A stretch of 64,000 nt of DNA from assembly GCA_037389465.1 (NCBI GenBank), contig JAZARR010000008.1, positions 3,969,501 to 4,033,500 of the forward strand, written 5' to 3'. The notes under the pieces were generated by a model, which ran no database searches, was not told where the DNA came from, and saw only the letters and a list, made by a program, of their open reading frames with translations. This stretch comes from Baylisascaris procyonis (Eukaryota; Nematoda; Chromadorea; Rhabditida; Ascarididae). Made by a program: the position numbers and the translations under genes. Shown here piece after piece: positions 13,547 through 28,000 of the stretch (its first letter is position 1; each line of letters starts with the position of its first letter).

Positions 13547-15854
13547 AAGGCAAAACCATTAAATATCCTCAAAAGAATAAGGAATGAAGGAAAACGAAGG
13601 AATATAAAAGTAGTGATTACCTAGAGACATAAAAAGTATTCGCATTTCTGCCCTCATCCGTTTGCGTGGGCGCCAAGATATATAGTGTCGTCTTAATGTG
13701 ACAATATTCAATACGGCTACCAGCGAAAGTATCAATTCTGCGGCGGTCATGCGGTATTATTTTTATGTAAAGAATTATAGCGATATGCTCCAATGAGAAA
13801 GTTTCCATGTTCCACAATCTGAAATAGTTGCTCTGATCAGTTGCCGCTGTCCGATGTTGTTTTTACAAAACGACTAAATTTTATTGGTCATCGTTGATTT
13901 ATTGATTGATTGTCGTTTGCAATTGGCATAAATCTTTTGTTATCAAGATTCAATGACATTATTTCAAATATTTCATTCTATCAAATTTTGTTCAAAAAAA
14001 TCACTCATATGCGCTGAGTTTCTCCAGAAACTCATCTTTATCCGGTTGGCGTGATGGAAAGGGGGAGGGGGTTGATCAACAGCAACTGTCACCTTCATGT
14101 GCCTCAGAAGAACCTCCATTTTTTTACCGGCCTACCCCTCTATTTGCAAGAAGCATTTACTACAATAGCTTATTAAATGTATGCTTCAGACGATTTAATC
14201 ATTTCAGTGTTTTATTTTGTGAAGAGCTGATTTTCGTTCCCCCATATATTTCATATATAACGTTTCTTTGGCTAGAAATAGTCTGTGTTTGAAATTCTAT
14301 CGAGTTTTCATATTGTATGCATAGGTTATTCCATAAGATCATGCCAACAATATCTTTTAAATATTTTCGAATAATTCTCAAGTCCTTCTGGCTCAAAACT
14401 CAGCGTTCATGACTTCCGAAGAGACCAGCGATCAAAGAATTATTTCATTGAAATATTCAATTCAATCATTTATTTACCAACAGTCATAGAGTTTTAATTC
14501 CACTTAGTCACTTTAAATTTATTTTGCATGGCATCCCTAGTTCTATACTATTCGACATCCAGTAACGTTCTTTCATATATGTCTTATTTTGTGATAATGC
14601 TTGCAGCAAGCTGATCATTGCAATTATGAGAGCGATTTCTTCTAATCTCTTAGACAGAAGCATTTATAGCAATCCCCCTATCTCGAACCTGTAGTAAAGA
14701 GTCTCATAATCCGTTGTGCTGTCTTGTGATATGTAGCTGTGTACTTGATGATCGATAACCTGCGGAATATGCTTTCTCATTCCCACTACATAAACTTTGA
14801 TGTCAAATATACCTGATGCAATGAAGCAACAAACTTTGATGAATCAATAACCTTTAATTATTTTATATGCAAATTTTCTTCTCGAAATATTACTTATTGA
14901 AGTCGTTGAATTTTTTATTGCAGAGTAATTCATTGAGGTTGATGAATGGAATTTGAATGATGTTGTGTGATGTATTCACTGTGATCGAGAATCACCTTAC
15001 GGATATCGTACGAACAATAATTCTATTAACATTACTACAGAATTGCGCATTTTCTCAATTGCGAGATGAATCACGTTTGTTTAACTTTGATTTTTTTCTT
15101 TTATATTAATAAAAGATAGGTGGAAAATTATTTAAAGACATTGGGAGCTAGTTGGAAAGCATGAGCGCGATTCTGCGCTCAAAATTAGAAACAAAAAAGC
15201 ACTGATGGTGATTCACTCGAAAAATGTCATGAAGGATGTGCAAGTGAAAAATATTGAAATGAAGCAGTGAACCGAAACTTTGTACTTGGACAGGAAAGTC
15301 TCGATATTTGATTTCATCTCTTTATCAACACAACTTGCTATTATTTGCTAAGAATGCAAGATGTTTCGTTAGTAAGGGAGTTTAGAATGGAAAACTTTCT
15401 AATCGAGAGGAAAAATAACTAATGATGGGGTGTAGCGCTAATTCATTTAAAATCTGAGAGCAATGACAGTTTCTCAGACTCATTTCTGTTGTTATGTAAT
15501 GTGATTAAATTAATGACTTTATATTAGAAGTGATTATTTTAATAAGATCAAAATATTAATTTAGTAGGAAAATAAATGATAACTATTTGAAGAATAAAGA
15601 GATTTCACTACTGCTTAGAAACGGTAATTAAAAATATAGGTAGAGTAATTGGTGCTATAAAGGGCAATAGAAGCATTTAAAGGACGCGTGCTGAGCTTAT
15701 AACAATTTCGAGATAGGGTATAACCTCAGACAGTAGCCTCATTACTTCATAAAAAGCAAAATTTCTGAAGTTGGATGGAAGGAAGAGACTACATGACGAC
15801 TAAGACGGAAGTAACTAGAAAGTGATGTGCTGAAAGAAAGCACCGTTTTTTCAG
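12583..15854. other. non-coding stretch before the first recognised cadherin exon
   Basis: No convincing exon was found here. It contains the (TA)n array at 13474-13543 and small palindromes. It is either upstream DNA or the first intron, depending on where the gene starts. Confidence 0.5.
13463..13559. repeat. (TA)n microsatellite bracketed by a 13-base direct repeat
   Basis: An AT dinucleotide array with one interruption runs 13474-13543. The same 13 bases, AAGGCAAAACCAT, occur immediately before (13463-13475) and after it (13547-13559). The apparent Ile-Tyr open frames on the minus strand are artefacts of this array. Confidence 0.9.
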
Positions 15855-16003
15855 AGTGCTCCTTTCCGGAATCGGAACAACATCCATTCTTTTTTGATAT
15901 TAGTGATCTGGAACCGATCGGGAGTGTTATTGTTGATACGGTGGTGAAGCCACCAGATGCGCGACTATCGATTGGATCAATTCGATCCAGAAATATTACC
16001 ACT
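15855..16003 (+). CDS. cadherin exon 1 of the recognised chain (EC1 start)
   Basis: Acceptor TTTTTTCAG precedes 15855 and donor GTAAGT follows 16003; it enters in phase 1 and leaves in phase 0. It encodes [18 protein letters not shown] then LEPIGSVIV, the usual start of an EC repeat with the G-[ST]-V turn. A Cys close to the mature N terminus is common in nematode cadherins. Because it enters in phase 1, at least one exon carrying the signal peptide must lie upstream. Confidence 0.75.
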
Positions 16004-19000
16004 GTAAGTTTTCTGTTCAATGCAGGCAAATAATGTTGCTGGGGCAAAGTATTTAAATGACGCAGGCGGAAACGGCGGGCGTATTGGAAACCCGTCTGGA
16101 TGTGCATTTATGTGATTGGGAGGGGGGATGCGGGAGGTATTACAGAGCTAATCAGCATATATCAGTTGTGGCGCGCGCGCCGAATTCGGATACGAAGGTA
16201 CATTGCAATTGCCTTTTTTAATTTCTTCAAGCAGGAGCCGCCAACATTTTTCAGTCCTGCCGCCTTCCAAACCCTGCCAGGAATCGTTGTCTCCTTTCCC
16301 CCTCCACTCCTTATCGAATTTTCCATCTTTTCCGTCGCGATGACATTATGCTTTAAGAGGAAACCTCGTTGCTCCTTGATGATATCGAACTTAGGGAAAT
16401 GCAATCAAGAAATATCTGTTGATCGAACGGGTAAAAAACAGTCGCAAACGGAAATCGGAAAACAGCATTATCGAAGTATTTTTGCATATAACTGAAAGCG
16501 AAAAACCTGCCAAAATATAGCAAAGTTGAGACGTTGACACGTTAAATGAAAGATTTTTGTGACATAGAAATGGAATAATAATATTTTGATTGGAATAGCA
16601 GCATCGAGAACCTTGGCTCAAGAATCGGAGTTACAGCTGTGATTTAAGTGGCACTAGCAACTGGCTTCACCACCACATTCTTTCACATTGAGAATTAGTG
16701 GAAAAACCTCTGCAGATAAAAACTTCCCTCGGGTGATTCACTTTTCCTAGAAAAATGCAAATATAGCAATGGTTTTCATAAAAATGATGCAAAAGAAACC
16801 GCCATGACTTGGGTTTAGAGAAAAACCTAATTCGCTTGTGAAAAATTGGAGGCGGTCATCCTATTTATTCGTTTGCAACGCCGAAGATGTTACAAACGAT
16901 CTGTTTGTTACGGGACTTGTTGAAACATTTGAATATTTTTTTGCAGTCAAGTAGTACACCTAATACGCTTAGTTGAAATCCATTTTTCCTAATCATATTG
17001 TGGATTGAAATTGTGTCGCAAGCGAAACTTTACAGCGTCATTCCTGATGTATCAGCCGCCTCCTTATTGCCCCAATTGCATTCACGCCCCCTCAAATTTT
17101 GAAATCAATAACTTTATGGGCGATCGCACACACAAATCGCACACAAATGATCGCTGCCTTAAAGGGATTTGCGATCATCATACATCAGCAACGCACTTCC
17201 AGTTTCTGAACATTGATTAGATCAAATCTCATCCGTTTTCTTCGAATGACGTCATTATGACCTTTTACAACGTCCACAATAGTCACTATGAATCGAGTGC
17301 AAAGCGTCTCAGAAATATTAACATATCTATGAAAAAAACAAGTTTGTTGACATATTTATATGCAAACATTAAGTGGACCATTTTGTTTGGCTCACCCTCT
17401 CAGGAAGCAAAGTAAATTAAGCAGAGTTTTTATGTTTACAAGGCACAAAATTTTTTGACAGCATTCATTCCAGATTTTAGAACATCCATGTGCGCGTTCT
17501 TCAATATAAGTGTTCCGTTTACCAGTATTTAGAGTTTTCCCAGCTTGAAAGCTGATTTGGCTTCTTACAGGTATATTTTAGTCATCTGGATATTAAAACC
17601 AAAGCGCGACCTTACTACATGCCGGGAACTGTGCAACTCCTGATCAAAAACTTTTCATGTCAATATGCTCAGATAATTTGATAATGCCAAATGAGAGGAT
17701 ACAAACCAGTGAAGTGATTGAATATTCATATGAGACGATGATTTGCAGATTGATTTTAATAATCGCTTTACGCTAAGGACGGATCAAAACCGTTTTTCAC
17801 TTCTTCTTAACGATAGCGTCAAGTTGCCACCATTTCCATCAATTATTCGTGAAACATATCTCTATCTGACAATTATTTGCAATCAAAAGACATATCCACT
17901 GATCACCATTCGAATCACCCACAATAATGCGGCTGCTCCACAATTTTATGGAAAACAACCCTATTCGATCGAACTTAACAAGGTATTCCGTCAAACTTTT
18001 AGTTACTCCTCTCAATAGTTGGAAATTGTATTAGAGTATCAACGAAAAGACTATTCGACGTGAGAAGCTTTATCATATATGCATTCACATCGACCATAAA
18101 ATCGCGACTCCTTGAAATGAACCATTAAAAAAGCATGAAAACATACTCTATTTTTGCGTGATGAAATTACTGGTGTGCACTGGCCAGCTTCTGACGCCAA
18201 ACTATTTACAAAGCGTATCTGTGATGCCGATGAGATGCAAAGATGCTTGATACGTATGTTCAGGTGACCGAAACCTTGAAAAAAGCGCGTTATTAACTAA
18301 AACGGTATCTAATAAAAGGAAAGCAAAGTCCTGTGGAAGTTTTTATCAAAAACACTGAAGTCGAAAGTTTCCACTTTTCTTACCCCGAATATTTCTCAAG
18401 TTCTACCTACGAATTGTTTAAAATGCATATGTTGAGGCAACAGCACCTGGAACAGTGATCGAGACACCTGTGCTTGCGATTGACTGGGATCCTTCAACGA
18501 CATACTCGATTTCCTACGATATCGTGGTTAGTGTAGTTGGAAAATTTGTAAAACTTGATCGGTGAAGCAAATCCAGTCGTCCCTTTTGACGAGCAAGACG
18601 GGATGGTTAAATCTCGAACGGTGACATTTTCCATTGCTGACAGTTCTCCATCCACGGATTCATTAGCTGCTAGATAGGAAATATGTCGGTCGGACTTGTT
18701 CAAAGTCAAATTTTAAAAAGTACCATAGAGGTGTTGACTCAATTTTCTTTTACGCCTTACTGCCCCTGAGGTATGAAACATGCTTGTTCGAAGAAACTGG
18801 CAATTATGACCCGAACTTCCAGCTATTGTTATTTGGCTCGCTTTCCTCCCTCCGATTGAATTTTCTCCGTTCGCTGCAGCTAAATTTTTCTTCCGAAATC
18901 GAACAACTAAAAATCTCTTGAATTTCCTCCTTAAGGTCGCAGACACAAACGTGACGAAGAGCGTCTTCAACCATGAATGAAAACTGCGGACTTAAGCCGC

Positions 19001-19005
19001 CACAA

Positions 19006-19079
<74 letters not shown>

Positions 19080-22000
19080 ACCTTGAAAGTGAATAAGAAA
19101 AAGTTAAAGTGCTTTTCAGCTGAGTGCAAAGTAAAAATACGATAATGATGCAAACAGTAAACAATTATCAGTAATCTATGTCAGCGTAACAGCCTCGGAA
19201 ACATAGATTAGAAGATTCATTTGAGCATTGAGCAAGAACTTGACATTCCACGAATGTTCTATAGTTCTAAAGAGTCGACTGTAAAAGAGGGAATGCAGGA
19301 CGAGGTTCACAAAATTTTTGGCTCTGAAAACACACTAAAACAAGAGCAATCCACGAGTGGCTAAGACTGGAAATGAACTGAAATTATTGTGATTTTTTCA
19401 TCTCTTCTCATTTCATATTTTTTCCATTCATCGAAAACTTATGTGTTCGTCACCATAACTGTGTGAACTTAGGGTGGCAATGAAGACGATTATTTTGCAT
19501 TGGATCGATCAAGCGTTAAAGTTCACAAGCCTGACACTCTACCGATTGAGTTCAATGAAGATTTTTGGAATCTCAATCAACTTCCCACAATCGTTTACCT
19601 CATTCTTCAGAAGAAACTCGATCTCGACGACGGTATACAATCGTTAACGCTCAATATATCTGCAAATGTAAGTTTTTAGTTGGTGATTTGGAAAATTTCT
19701 TTGATAAAGCGAACTGTAATCATGCTGCGTCTGTGCTCACGCATGTGTGTATGCCTGTCTAAATTCAACTGTGGAACCATCACCGAGCACAGAGTTTCGA
19801 AATTTGAGAGTAATAGTACAAATCAAAGGCCGACCTCAAATGCTCTCCCACCAAACAAATGCTCTTCCACCAAACTTCAAACATTTAAGTATGCAATATG
19901 ATTTGTAGGTAATTTACACTGATCAGTTGTTCATTCAATACCGGTCCAGTTATACAAGAACAATTTTCTTGCGCGAAGTTTATTAATAAAATGTGATTAA
20001 TTGCAGAGTAGCACTACCTCCTTCCTCCCGCTCCCCAGCTGCCGTCCCCTCACCCTTTGGCTACGCCCTTGTTTGACCAATCAGGTCACGGCATTTAGCC
20101 GCGTTAGTGCAGCACTTTCCATAAGCTTTTGATCGTAGTATTTCCACAATATCTGTCGGTTAGCGTGAGGGGACGGCAGGTTACCAAACAATTTCCGATT
20201 CAGGCAATACTGAAAGAATTTTTCATGCGCTTGCCCTGAACATTTCGTAATGCTAAAATTTATGAAAAAAGATTTGTGGTACTATATGCTTAAAAAATTT
20301 CTGTATTAATTGCCTGTTGATGAGAAATGAATTATATTCTCAACTGTACTATGGCTGGCACGACTACTATGGTTGAGTGGTTACTTTTCTCTATGACATT
20401 TCACAAGCTTGTCACATTTTAATTTCAATCGTTTGCGAAAAAATAACAAAACCTACTCATTTCAGTAACATTTTTGGATATCTGGAACTTACGAATTCGA
20501 ATGAGAAGAAAATCCCAAACTGCTAACGTTTGGACATTCCTGGAAAGAGCATGCGCATTTGAAAGATGTATATTTACAGGATAACGACGAAATCCATCCT
20601 CTGAGCAACTATACAACTTTGAAGATTCGCCTAGTCGATGCGGATGATTTGTCGCCGGTATTTTCACTGAGAGAACATGAAGAAAAATTTTCTAAGGTAA
20701 AACTATGTGTTTACTATAGTGATTCTTAAAATTCAACGGACCTTCTGAATCAATGAACAGAAGTGCGAAGATTTATTGGTAAAGAGACATCTTGCTGCCA
20801 GCTGTTTAATCTACTGTGATTTGTTTTATTACCTGTATTCAGAGTTGAAGATTTTTTCGCGTTTACAAATGCAGATAATTGGCGAATCTCTAACTGCCTT
20901 CATATAGTATACGTGGTTGTTCTGCTGCAACGATAGAAAAAGGAAACAAGGAGAACTCGGAATGAACGAAAGAAGATGCTAAGACGCTTAGACGGGCTCT
21001 ATATTCTGTTTTACAGTCGATCGACTCAGAAGTAGAGGTTATCGAAACGATTGAAATTGGCGATGATGAAACTTCACTGAATTCATCAGTAGAATTCCCA
21101 CTGGAGGTGAAGGATATCAGCAACTACTTCGAGATCAACAAATCGAGTAGCCAAATCGAACCTTCTCTCGCAGATCCACTGAAGAAATCTATAATTGGGG
21201 TCAATGTTTTGAGAGCCCATTGGGCATGAAAATTGCCCCATCAGACATGTTCCGAGGGGAAGTGGGATGAGAATGTCATATTTCGATGATACGACCAGCA
21301 GTAGAGAAGCAGTATTAATAGTTGCATCAGGAATAAATGTCTTGCCTATTGTGAGTAGTACCGATGCTAACGGCAGTAATACCATTCACATCAATGTTAG
21401 TAATAATACAGCTAGCATTTCTCCGAAGTAACGCATGTCCACTTTAAGGGCATCTAAGATGTATCCTCGCGCAGTGTTTAAGAGGTGACTATTGCCACCT
21501 GGTCATTCACTACCATCTGGCCGGTCGTTGTATCACAGCCGTAGAAGTTTTAGTAAACGAAAAACTGTAGAGGAATGACTCGTATTAAAATGCCGCCCTG
21601 TTGGAAGGATTTACAGGGATATAAACCACAAGAAAGAATGGAGGACAAAAAGATTAGGAAACTGTCATTCCATAGAGTCACCGAGTGGCCACGTCCAAGA
21701 TCGGGGACCGCATACCACATGATTCGGCATTCGACTGCTACTCACCTCATTCAACATCAGCACCAATTCAATAAAGATGGATTTGGCGAAATAAAATCTA
21801 TTGTTTCTCATTCTGCCTCAACATCTCTATAACAGTGACTCTTTGAGGACAACATAGCTGAGACACTCCAATTGTAGTACAGCAAATGGCCTATTCAGAT
21901 CTGCGTACTTGTTCGTTTGCACTATTAGTTTCCAATATAAAGCAAAACGAATTCAATTTCACTCAAATTTGCTTCGAGAATTTCTCTTCAAAGTGTTGTT

Positions 22001-25000
22001 TTATTTAATTGCAAGAGGATATTGACCACTATACACATCCATAGTTTGAGCATAAGCGTCAGCAGTCGTTGAACGCAATTGCTGTGAAATACTTTCTTAT
22101 TTGCATGAAAAAAAAAAAAAAAATCCACTGTAAAAACGATAATATGAGGAAGGCATATTCCTGGTCGTTTGTCACATGTGAGTTTTTGATGCTAATTTAT
22201 TTGGTTCACTTTCTAGCTTTGATCATATTTTTCTCTTCAAGTTTTGCAATTATTTCCTTCTTTCATAGAAATGCTATTGAATTTCGCTTGCAAGTGGAAT
22301 ATATTATGGCAGAGGTCACAATATAGTATCTGTTGACAACATAGCTGGAACACTACAATTCCACAATAACAAATTTCATGCAGCTGAAAACTCTTAGGAA
22401 ACGAGAACTGCTAAAAATTCTGATAAAACCAGCATAACGACATGAAACACGCAGAATGATAACTGCACGGGTGAAAGCCATTGAATGAACAAGGTATATC
22501 TAAATGGAATCTTAACAATATTATTTGAATAATGAATCTAAAAAAAAAAAAGATGAATTTAGGTCTCTGAAGTGGACAATCTATCACTATCAACTACTAC
22601 AGTTGTTTATTCACATCAGAAAAATGAAAAACGAACAAGCAGTATGCCGTCCTTCGAGAAATGTGATTATAATGTGAGCGTTTCTGAGGACGTCATCGTC
22701 GGTACGGAGGTGCTGCGGCTTGAAGTGGTAGATGAACCAGAGGTTGGTTGGTTAAATCGTCCAGTTACTAGGTTTATATTCCTCCTAAAATGTCAAACTA
22801 GTTTGGCTTAGCGAACTCCACCTTATAACACCTCTTCGTTTCAAACCCCCATATTACGATTCTTCTTAATACTTCGCTGTTGTTGCTGCAATAATTGCTT
22901 CACCGCTGAATCTTACGCCAAACTCTTGTTGGGCCATGAAACCCCATCACTCTTAAGTCTATCTCAGAGGACGCTCGAAATCATGCGGTAGCTTCTATTT
23001 GATTTCATTTCTTGTCATGCCTTCCTAGGAGCAAGTACTTTCATCCGCCTTTTGGTCCAAACAAGCACTAGGATGCTTATTATTTCTTGAAATGTAATTT
23101 CTTCAAGTTCCATGGAAAAATTTTCAAATGTTTTAAGAATTTAGATCTGCTATGGCCTCTTTGTCTTTTAGATCATCCGGCTATATTTCTTGAGAGGAAC
23201 TTTAGGGTTTCCAACGACGGATTCCTTGAATTTCGGAAATCAGTTTCAGTCTCACGGGAATAGTGAAAAATATAGTCTCGAGAAAATACACTATGATGAT
23301 CGGCTCAGCAACCGAGGATGACGCTTCGAAACTTCAATAGTAAACAAAATTTAGTGGTATATTTCGTCCCGGTAGTTCTAGTAATGAACTTTTTTAATGT
23401 TGAAACATGAATGTATTCAGAGGAAGCATCGAACGTAATCTAGAGGATAAAAAAATATTGAGTTCAGGACGGTGTGGGAATTCAACTTTCCGATGATTCT
23501 GGTATGTTCACAATCGACTCTAAAAGTGGTGCTATTAGCATTGTAAAGAACGATGAATTCCACATGAAGTTAAACAACACTTTTACAATTTTCGCAACGT
23601 TTGAGGTTTGTGATTTCTCTTTGAGCATGCCACCGGCTATAAACATAGATCGCTAATATTTCAAATGAATGCGAGAATGAAGTGTTCATTGTTTTCGTTG
23701 CTAAAATTAGCGAACCTCATCGGCATTACCTCTTTTTTTTTTCATCGTAAGTTAAATGCAATTCTATAAGCATTATTTGTTTAGTAACGCCATGAGGAAT
23801 AACAGGAATGCTTATGAGGTGATTGCAACAGGAAATGTAAAATTTTAAATATTTTTACGACTAAACTTCAACTCATGAAAGAATGCTCCTAGATGTAATT
23901 CTCTTATCCTCGTGCTCATGTTTTCTCAGTTTAGAGAAAAAAAATTATTGATGCGCCCTTGGTTTGTGATAATTTATGATTGCACCTTCTCGGTTCGACA
24001 ATAAATTCGTTGTGTTCATTCCAATATCAAAAATGAAGCATTGCAATGTTGCTGAGCATCATTGAACACAATTGCCCATCTGGAATATATTACAGAAGAC
24101 GTCTGATGAAGAATATAAGAATATGGAAGTTTGTCAGAATGCAACCATTCGAGTAACAATTCAAGAGGCAAATGGCAGTTCACCACGTTTCGATAGGGAT
24201 TTCTACACGTTTATATTGCCAAAAGAAATTCGGAATGGTAGTATGATTGGCTCTGTTGAATCTAAGAATACCGATCAGGTATCAGTTTTCTTCCAACAAT
24301 AGATGTTTATTAGCTTGGTTGAAGGGATGAGAGAGTAAACGGAAGTTGTTCACCAATGCATTACTGCAAATCTCTTCATAACTCATAAATCACTGCTTAC
24401 TCACTTATTTATAATCGTTAATCTCGTTGGCCATTTTGATGAACGGAATAATTTGAAAGCAATGCTTCATCAACAGAATTAAGAGCGGGAAGTCTATCAT
24501 TTAGTTTCGATGAGTGCAGGTATTATGATAGATATTATTCATACATCGCCATATATCTATTTTTACTTAGTTTTGGATATCAGACAACTTTTAAAATTTT
24601 CAACTTCAGCTTTTCTAACCTAGAAGTTCAGTTTTGTTCTTAGCTGTGTGGAGCGTTTTCGATTCCCCCTCAGAGCTGATATTGATATCGTAAATGTTCC
24701 ACTGGTTAAGCAGAGCGCCTTCTCCTTCTATAGCAACTGATATATCCTTTAATAGCGCAAAGCCTTTCGGCAGAAGAGGTTGTTTGAATGAGGATTAATA
24801 TGATTCTTAAAAATCGATTCCCGAGAACATTCCATATGAATGCAGTAAAATTGCTCATTCTTGTTCTTAAAGTTACTAAGAATATTCTGTATTCAAAATG
24901 TAAAAAGGCTTTTTAGTGTGACGAATGCATTGAAACCACTTAAAACCATTCATATTGAAGATAACCTAATATCTATGAGTTATACGAAAATTAGAATCAT

Positions 25001-28000
25001 TTTATTTATTATTGTTGTTCAAATTTGGAGGATATAATAAAGCTGCGGAAACCACACAAATCGATAAACGGCAGTTATGAACATGACCAGTTAGCCAATA
25101 CGACTTCCGAGTATGGCGATCAGGAAGCGATGGGAACTGCTTTCGCATTTGAGCAAGTGAGTGCATCGATGATGATTCCAAAGAAATCAAATATGAAGCC
25201 GAATCTTACAAAAATCAAGCAACACATTCTTTTGATCGAACATATTCATTTATGTCATATAAAGGGCATCAACTCTAATTCTAGCTTATTTTACTAAATA
25301 CTGGATAAGAAATTGTCGCAAATATTTTTGATATAATATCGTTGAAAAACTTTGCTGGTTATTTCGACTTGGAAGTGTAGTAGGATGGTTGACATTAAAG
25401 GCTTATGGTAAGAATTTAAAGCCGTGATATAATAAAGTCCTTCGCGGGAACGAGCATCTTGTTTGGGGAACTCCAGTTTTTTTTTTTGTTTTCTACAATT
25501 CCAGAGAAGCTTCATTGATAGCTGGAAAATATTCTGCTTGACGTTTTGCATAGGCAGTTATCCACAGAAGTTTCCACATGGGCCCTCCATTTAAATCACT
25601 CATAGTTCAGCATCTTGATCTTTTAAAACGACATGAATCCTTCTCTCATCGTTCTTCTCTAAAGGTTCTCACATTAATTATAAGTATCCGAAATGACTAA
25701 AGAATGCCTCTACGGTTATTAGCTGACCACACACAAATCTTGATGGTACTCTTTATAGCCACAAATCAATCCATTCGAATGTATTGTGCTTTCAGCCGAC
25801 ATATCGATTTGGGATTTATGAGTTGGACGATTTTATTGGAAACGTAAGGGCGAACAATCATTCAAATGATGACACACGAATTGTTTATAGCCTTGTCGAG
25901 TATGCTGAGGCATATTTCAAAATTGATGCCGAAAGCGGTGACATCAAAATACGCAATCGTTCAGCCATTGTCAAAGAGAAGGAAATAAACTTCCACGTCA
26001 TCGCTACAGATTTATCTAACAAAAATTTTACTGTAAGTTTCACTTAACAATTATTCTTTTTGACTCAAATGAATTTACTTTTTTATAAATGAAAACATCA
26101 ACAAAACGCATATTCTTCGATATTGCTTATACATAGGAAAATACCAATAATGTTTTGTGCGACAGAATCGGGTACTTCCCCGAGAAACTGAGCGAATAAG
26201 AGAGTGGGTTACCGACCAGCCCACCGGTTTGGTGCAAAAATTTGAAAGATTTTGAGCTACTCGTCTTTGAAACGTCTTGCAAATTTCAGATATTCTAAGT
26301 TCCTTTATTCTTGATAACTAAAGTGCTTTCGTTCTCAGTCACGAGCTTCTGCTCAAGAAATTCCAGTGGCAAGACTCAGGTGCTTAATTTATCGAAGCAC
26401 GAGCGTATTTTTTGCCTACGAATAAGTCCCTTGATCTTTCATTAAATTATTTTGCCTTATCTTCACATCTTACAGGAATTAGAGCATTATGAAACCTCAT
26501 GAAAACCTAATAAATGGGCAATATTTATCATTGATCTGGAGGGATATTTAGTCCCAATGCATTAGCTGGAGGTGATGGCTATCTAATATACCAGTGTCTT
26601 GTTCCCATTCTGAGAGCTTATTCGAGTTTAAATCCATACCTTGAAAACAAATTCCGATTAAGTTTCAAGGCAGTTTTGATTTAAAAATTCTCCCCTCGAA
26701 CCAGAATGGCTCGTTAGGATTTCTCGCTTGTTCCTGTGACGAATCGATGCAAGCAAGCCTATATCATGTTATCTTTTATGCGATGCAAATACCGCTTTGC
26801 GTAGCAAATACGCGAATATTCCAGATCTTTTAACTTGTACAATTCGGTTGCCTTCCCGAAATGACCCTGCTAGAAAGAAACAAGAAACAAAAAAGCCCTT
26901 TGCTAGGATATATGCTTTTTCATCTGCCGCACAGGCAATTACAGTGCCGAGGGTCGCTGCTCGGTATATATTTCTATTCGTGACAAACATTTAAACTGCT
27001 TCTTTCCGAGAAAATTTGGAAATTAACACTAAGGAAACAACTGGAGACAATTCATTTTACCGTCATTTGATCTATCACCCATGAAGAGTCCTTTCACAGT
27101 ATATATGGTTTCAGTTCTCTGAATGGTCTCAGTTTTGTGACAGAAGATTTGACAGTTGACACTGTTTTCTGTTGAAATTGCTGCAAGCATGCATTTGATC
27201 GCACACATTAGTGGGGTGGATTGCATAGTAAATCGAATGCATAGCGCGACGCACTAGTCGAGTGCCGTAGCAACGCGCTGCTACCTAAATTGCTTCGTTT
27301 GCGACGTCAATTATCGATATTGTTGCTCGAAATACACTGTTCGTATCGTTCGAATGGCATCCAGCAAATCCATCTCCGCGAATCACCTTTAATGATTCTT
27401 ACCCTGGTAAAATTATATGTCATTAATTATTACCTGTAACTACTCTGTGTGAATTTTCGAAATTTGCTCATTAGAATTAGTTCCTTAGGTATTATAAGGA
27501 ACATTCCGGCAACAGAACTCGCTGATTGACTGTAATCGGAATTGATCGAGTCAGGAAGGAAGAGGATAGGAATAAAAACATAGAGGTTTTATATTAAATG
27601 AATTCCCGTGGTCTTCTCTTAAAGTAATCAAGTAATTTCGCGAGTGCTTACTGTCCTTGAAAGCAGAAAGTGCTCGGTTCTTAGAGAGGAATTTTTGAAT
27701 TTTTCTTGTTCCCTGCGTTGGTTTACGTAACAAATTGAATGAAATTGAAGAAGAGAAAATTAAGGGTATCATTCACTGTCGCACACCGAGAAATGTTCCC
27801 TCTCTTCTCTTTTTTCTGCCAACAAAGTCATTCGACAAAAGCAGCTATGAAACTCCGAAAAATATTTGATTTTTTTAAAGTGCTGGCTAAGGAATTATGG
27901 GCGCAACCCTCTCTCTTAGCTTCCTCCATCCTACTATAAAATAGAGAAATTAGGGCTGATTGTCTGCTTAGTCGGTGGGTTCGGTGGTTCCTTAGTGAAC

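Noticed and set aside
13249..13572. Minus-strand frame with poly(Ile-Tyr).
   Set aside because: Artefact of the (TA)n array.
16100..16495. 131-codon frame in the first recognised cadherin intron.
   Set aside because: No cadherin or other domain pattern, and it overlaps similarly long open frames on the opposite strand.
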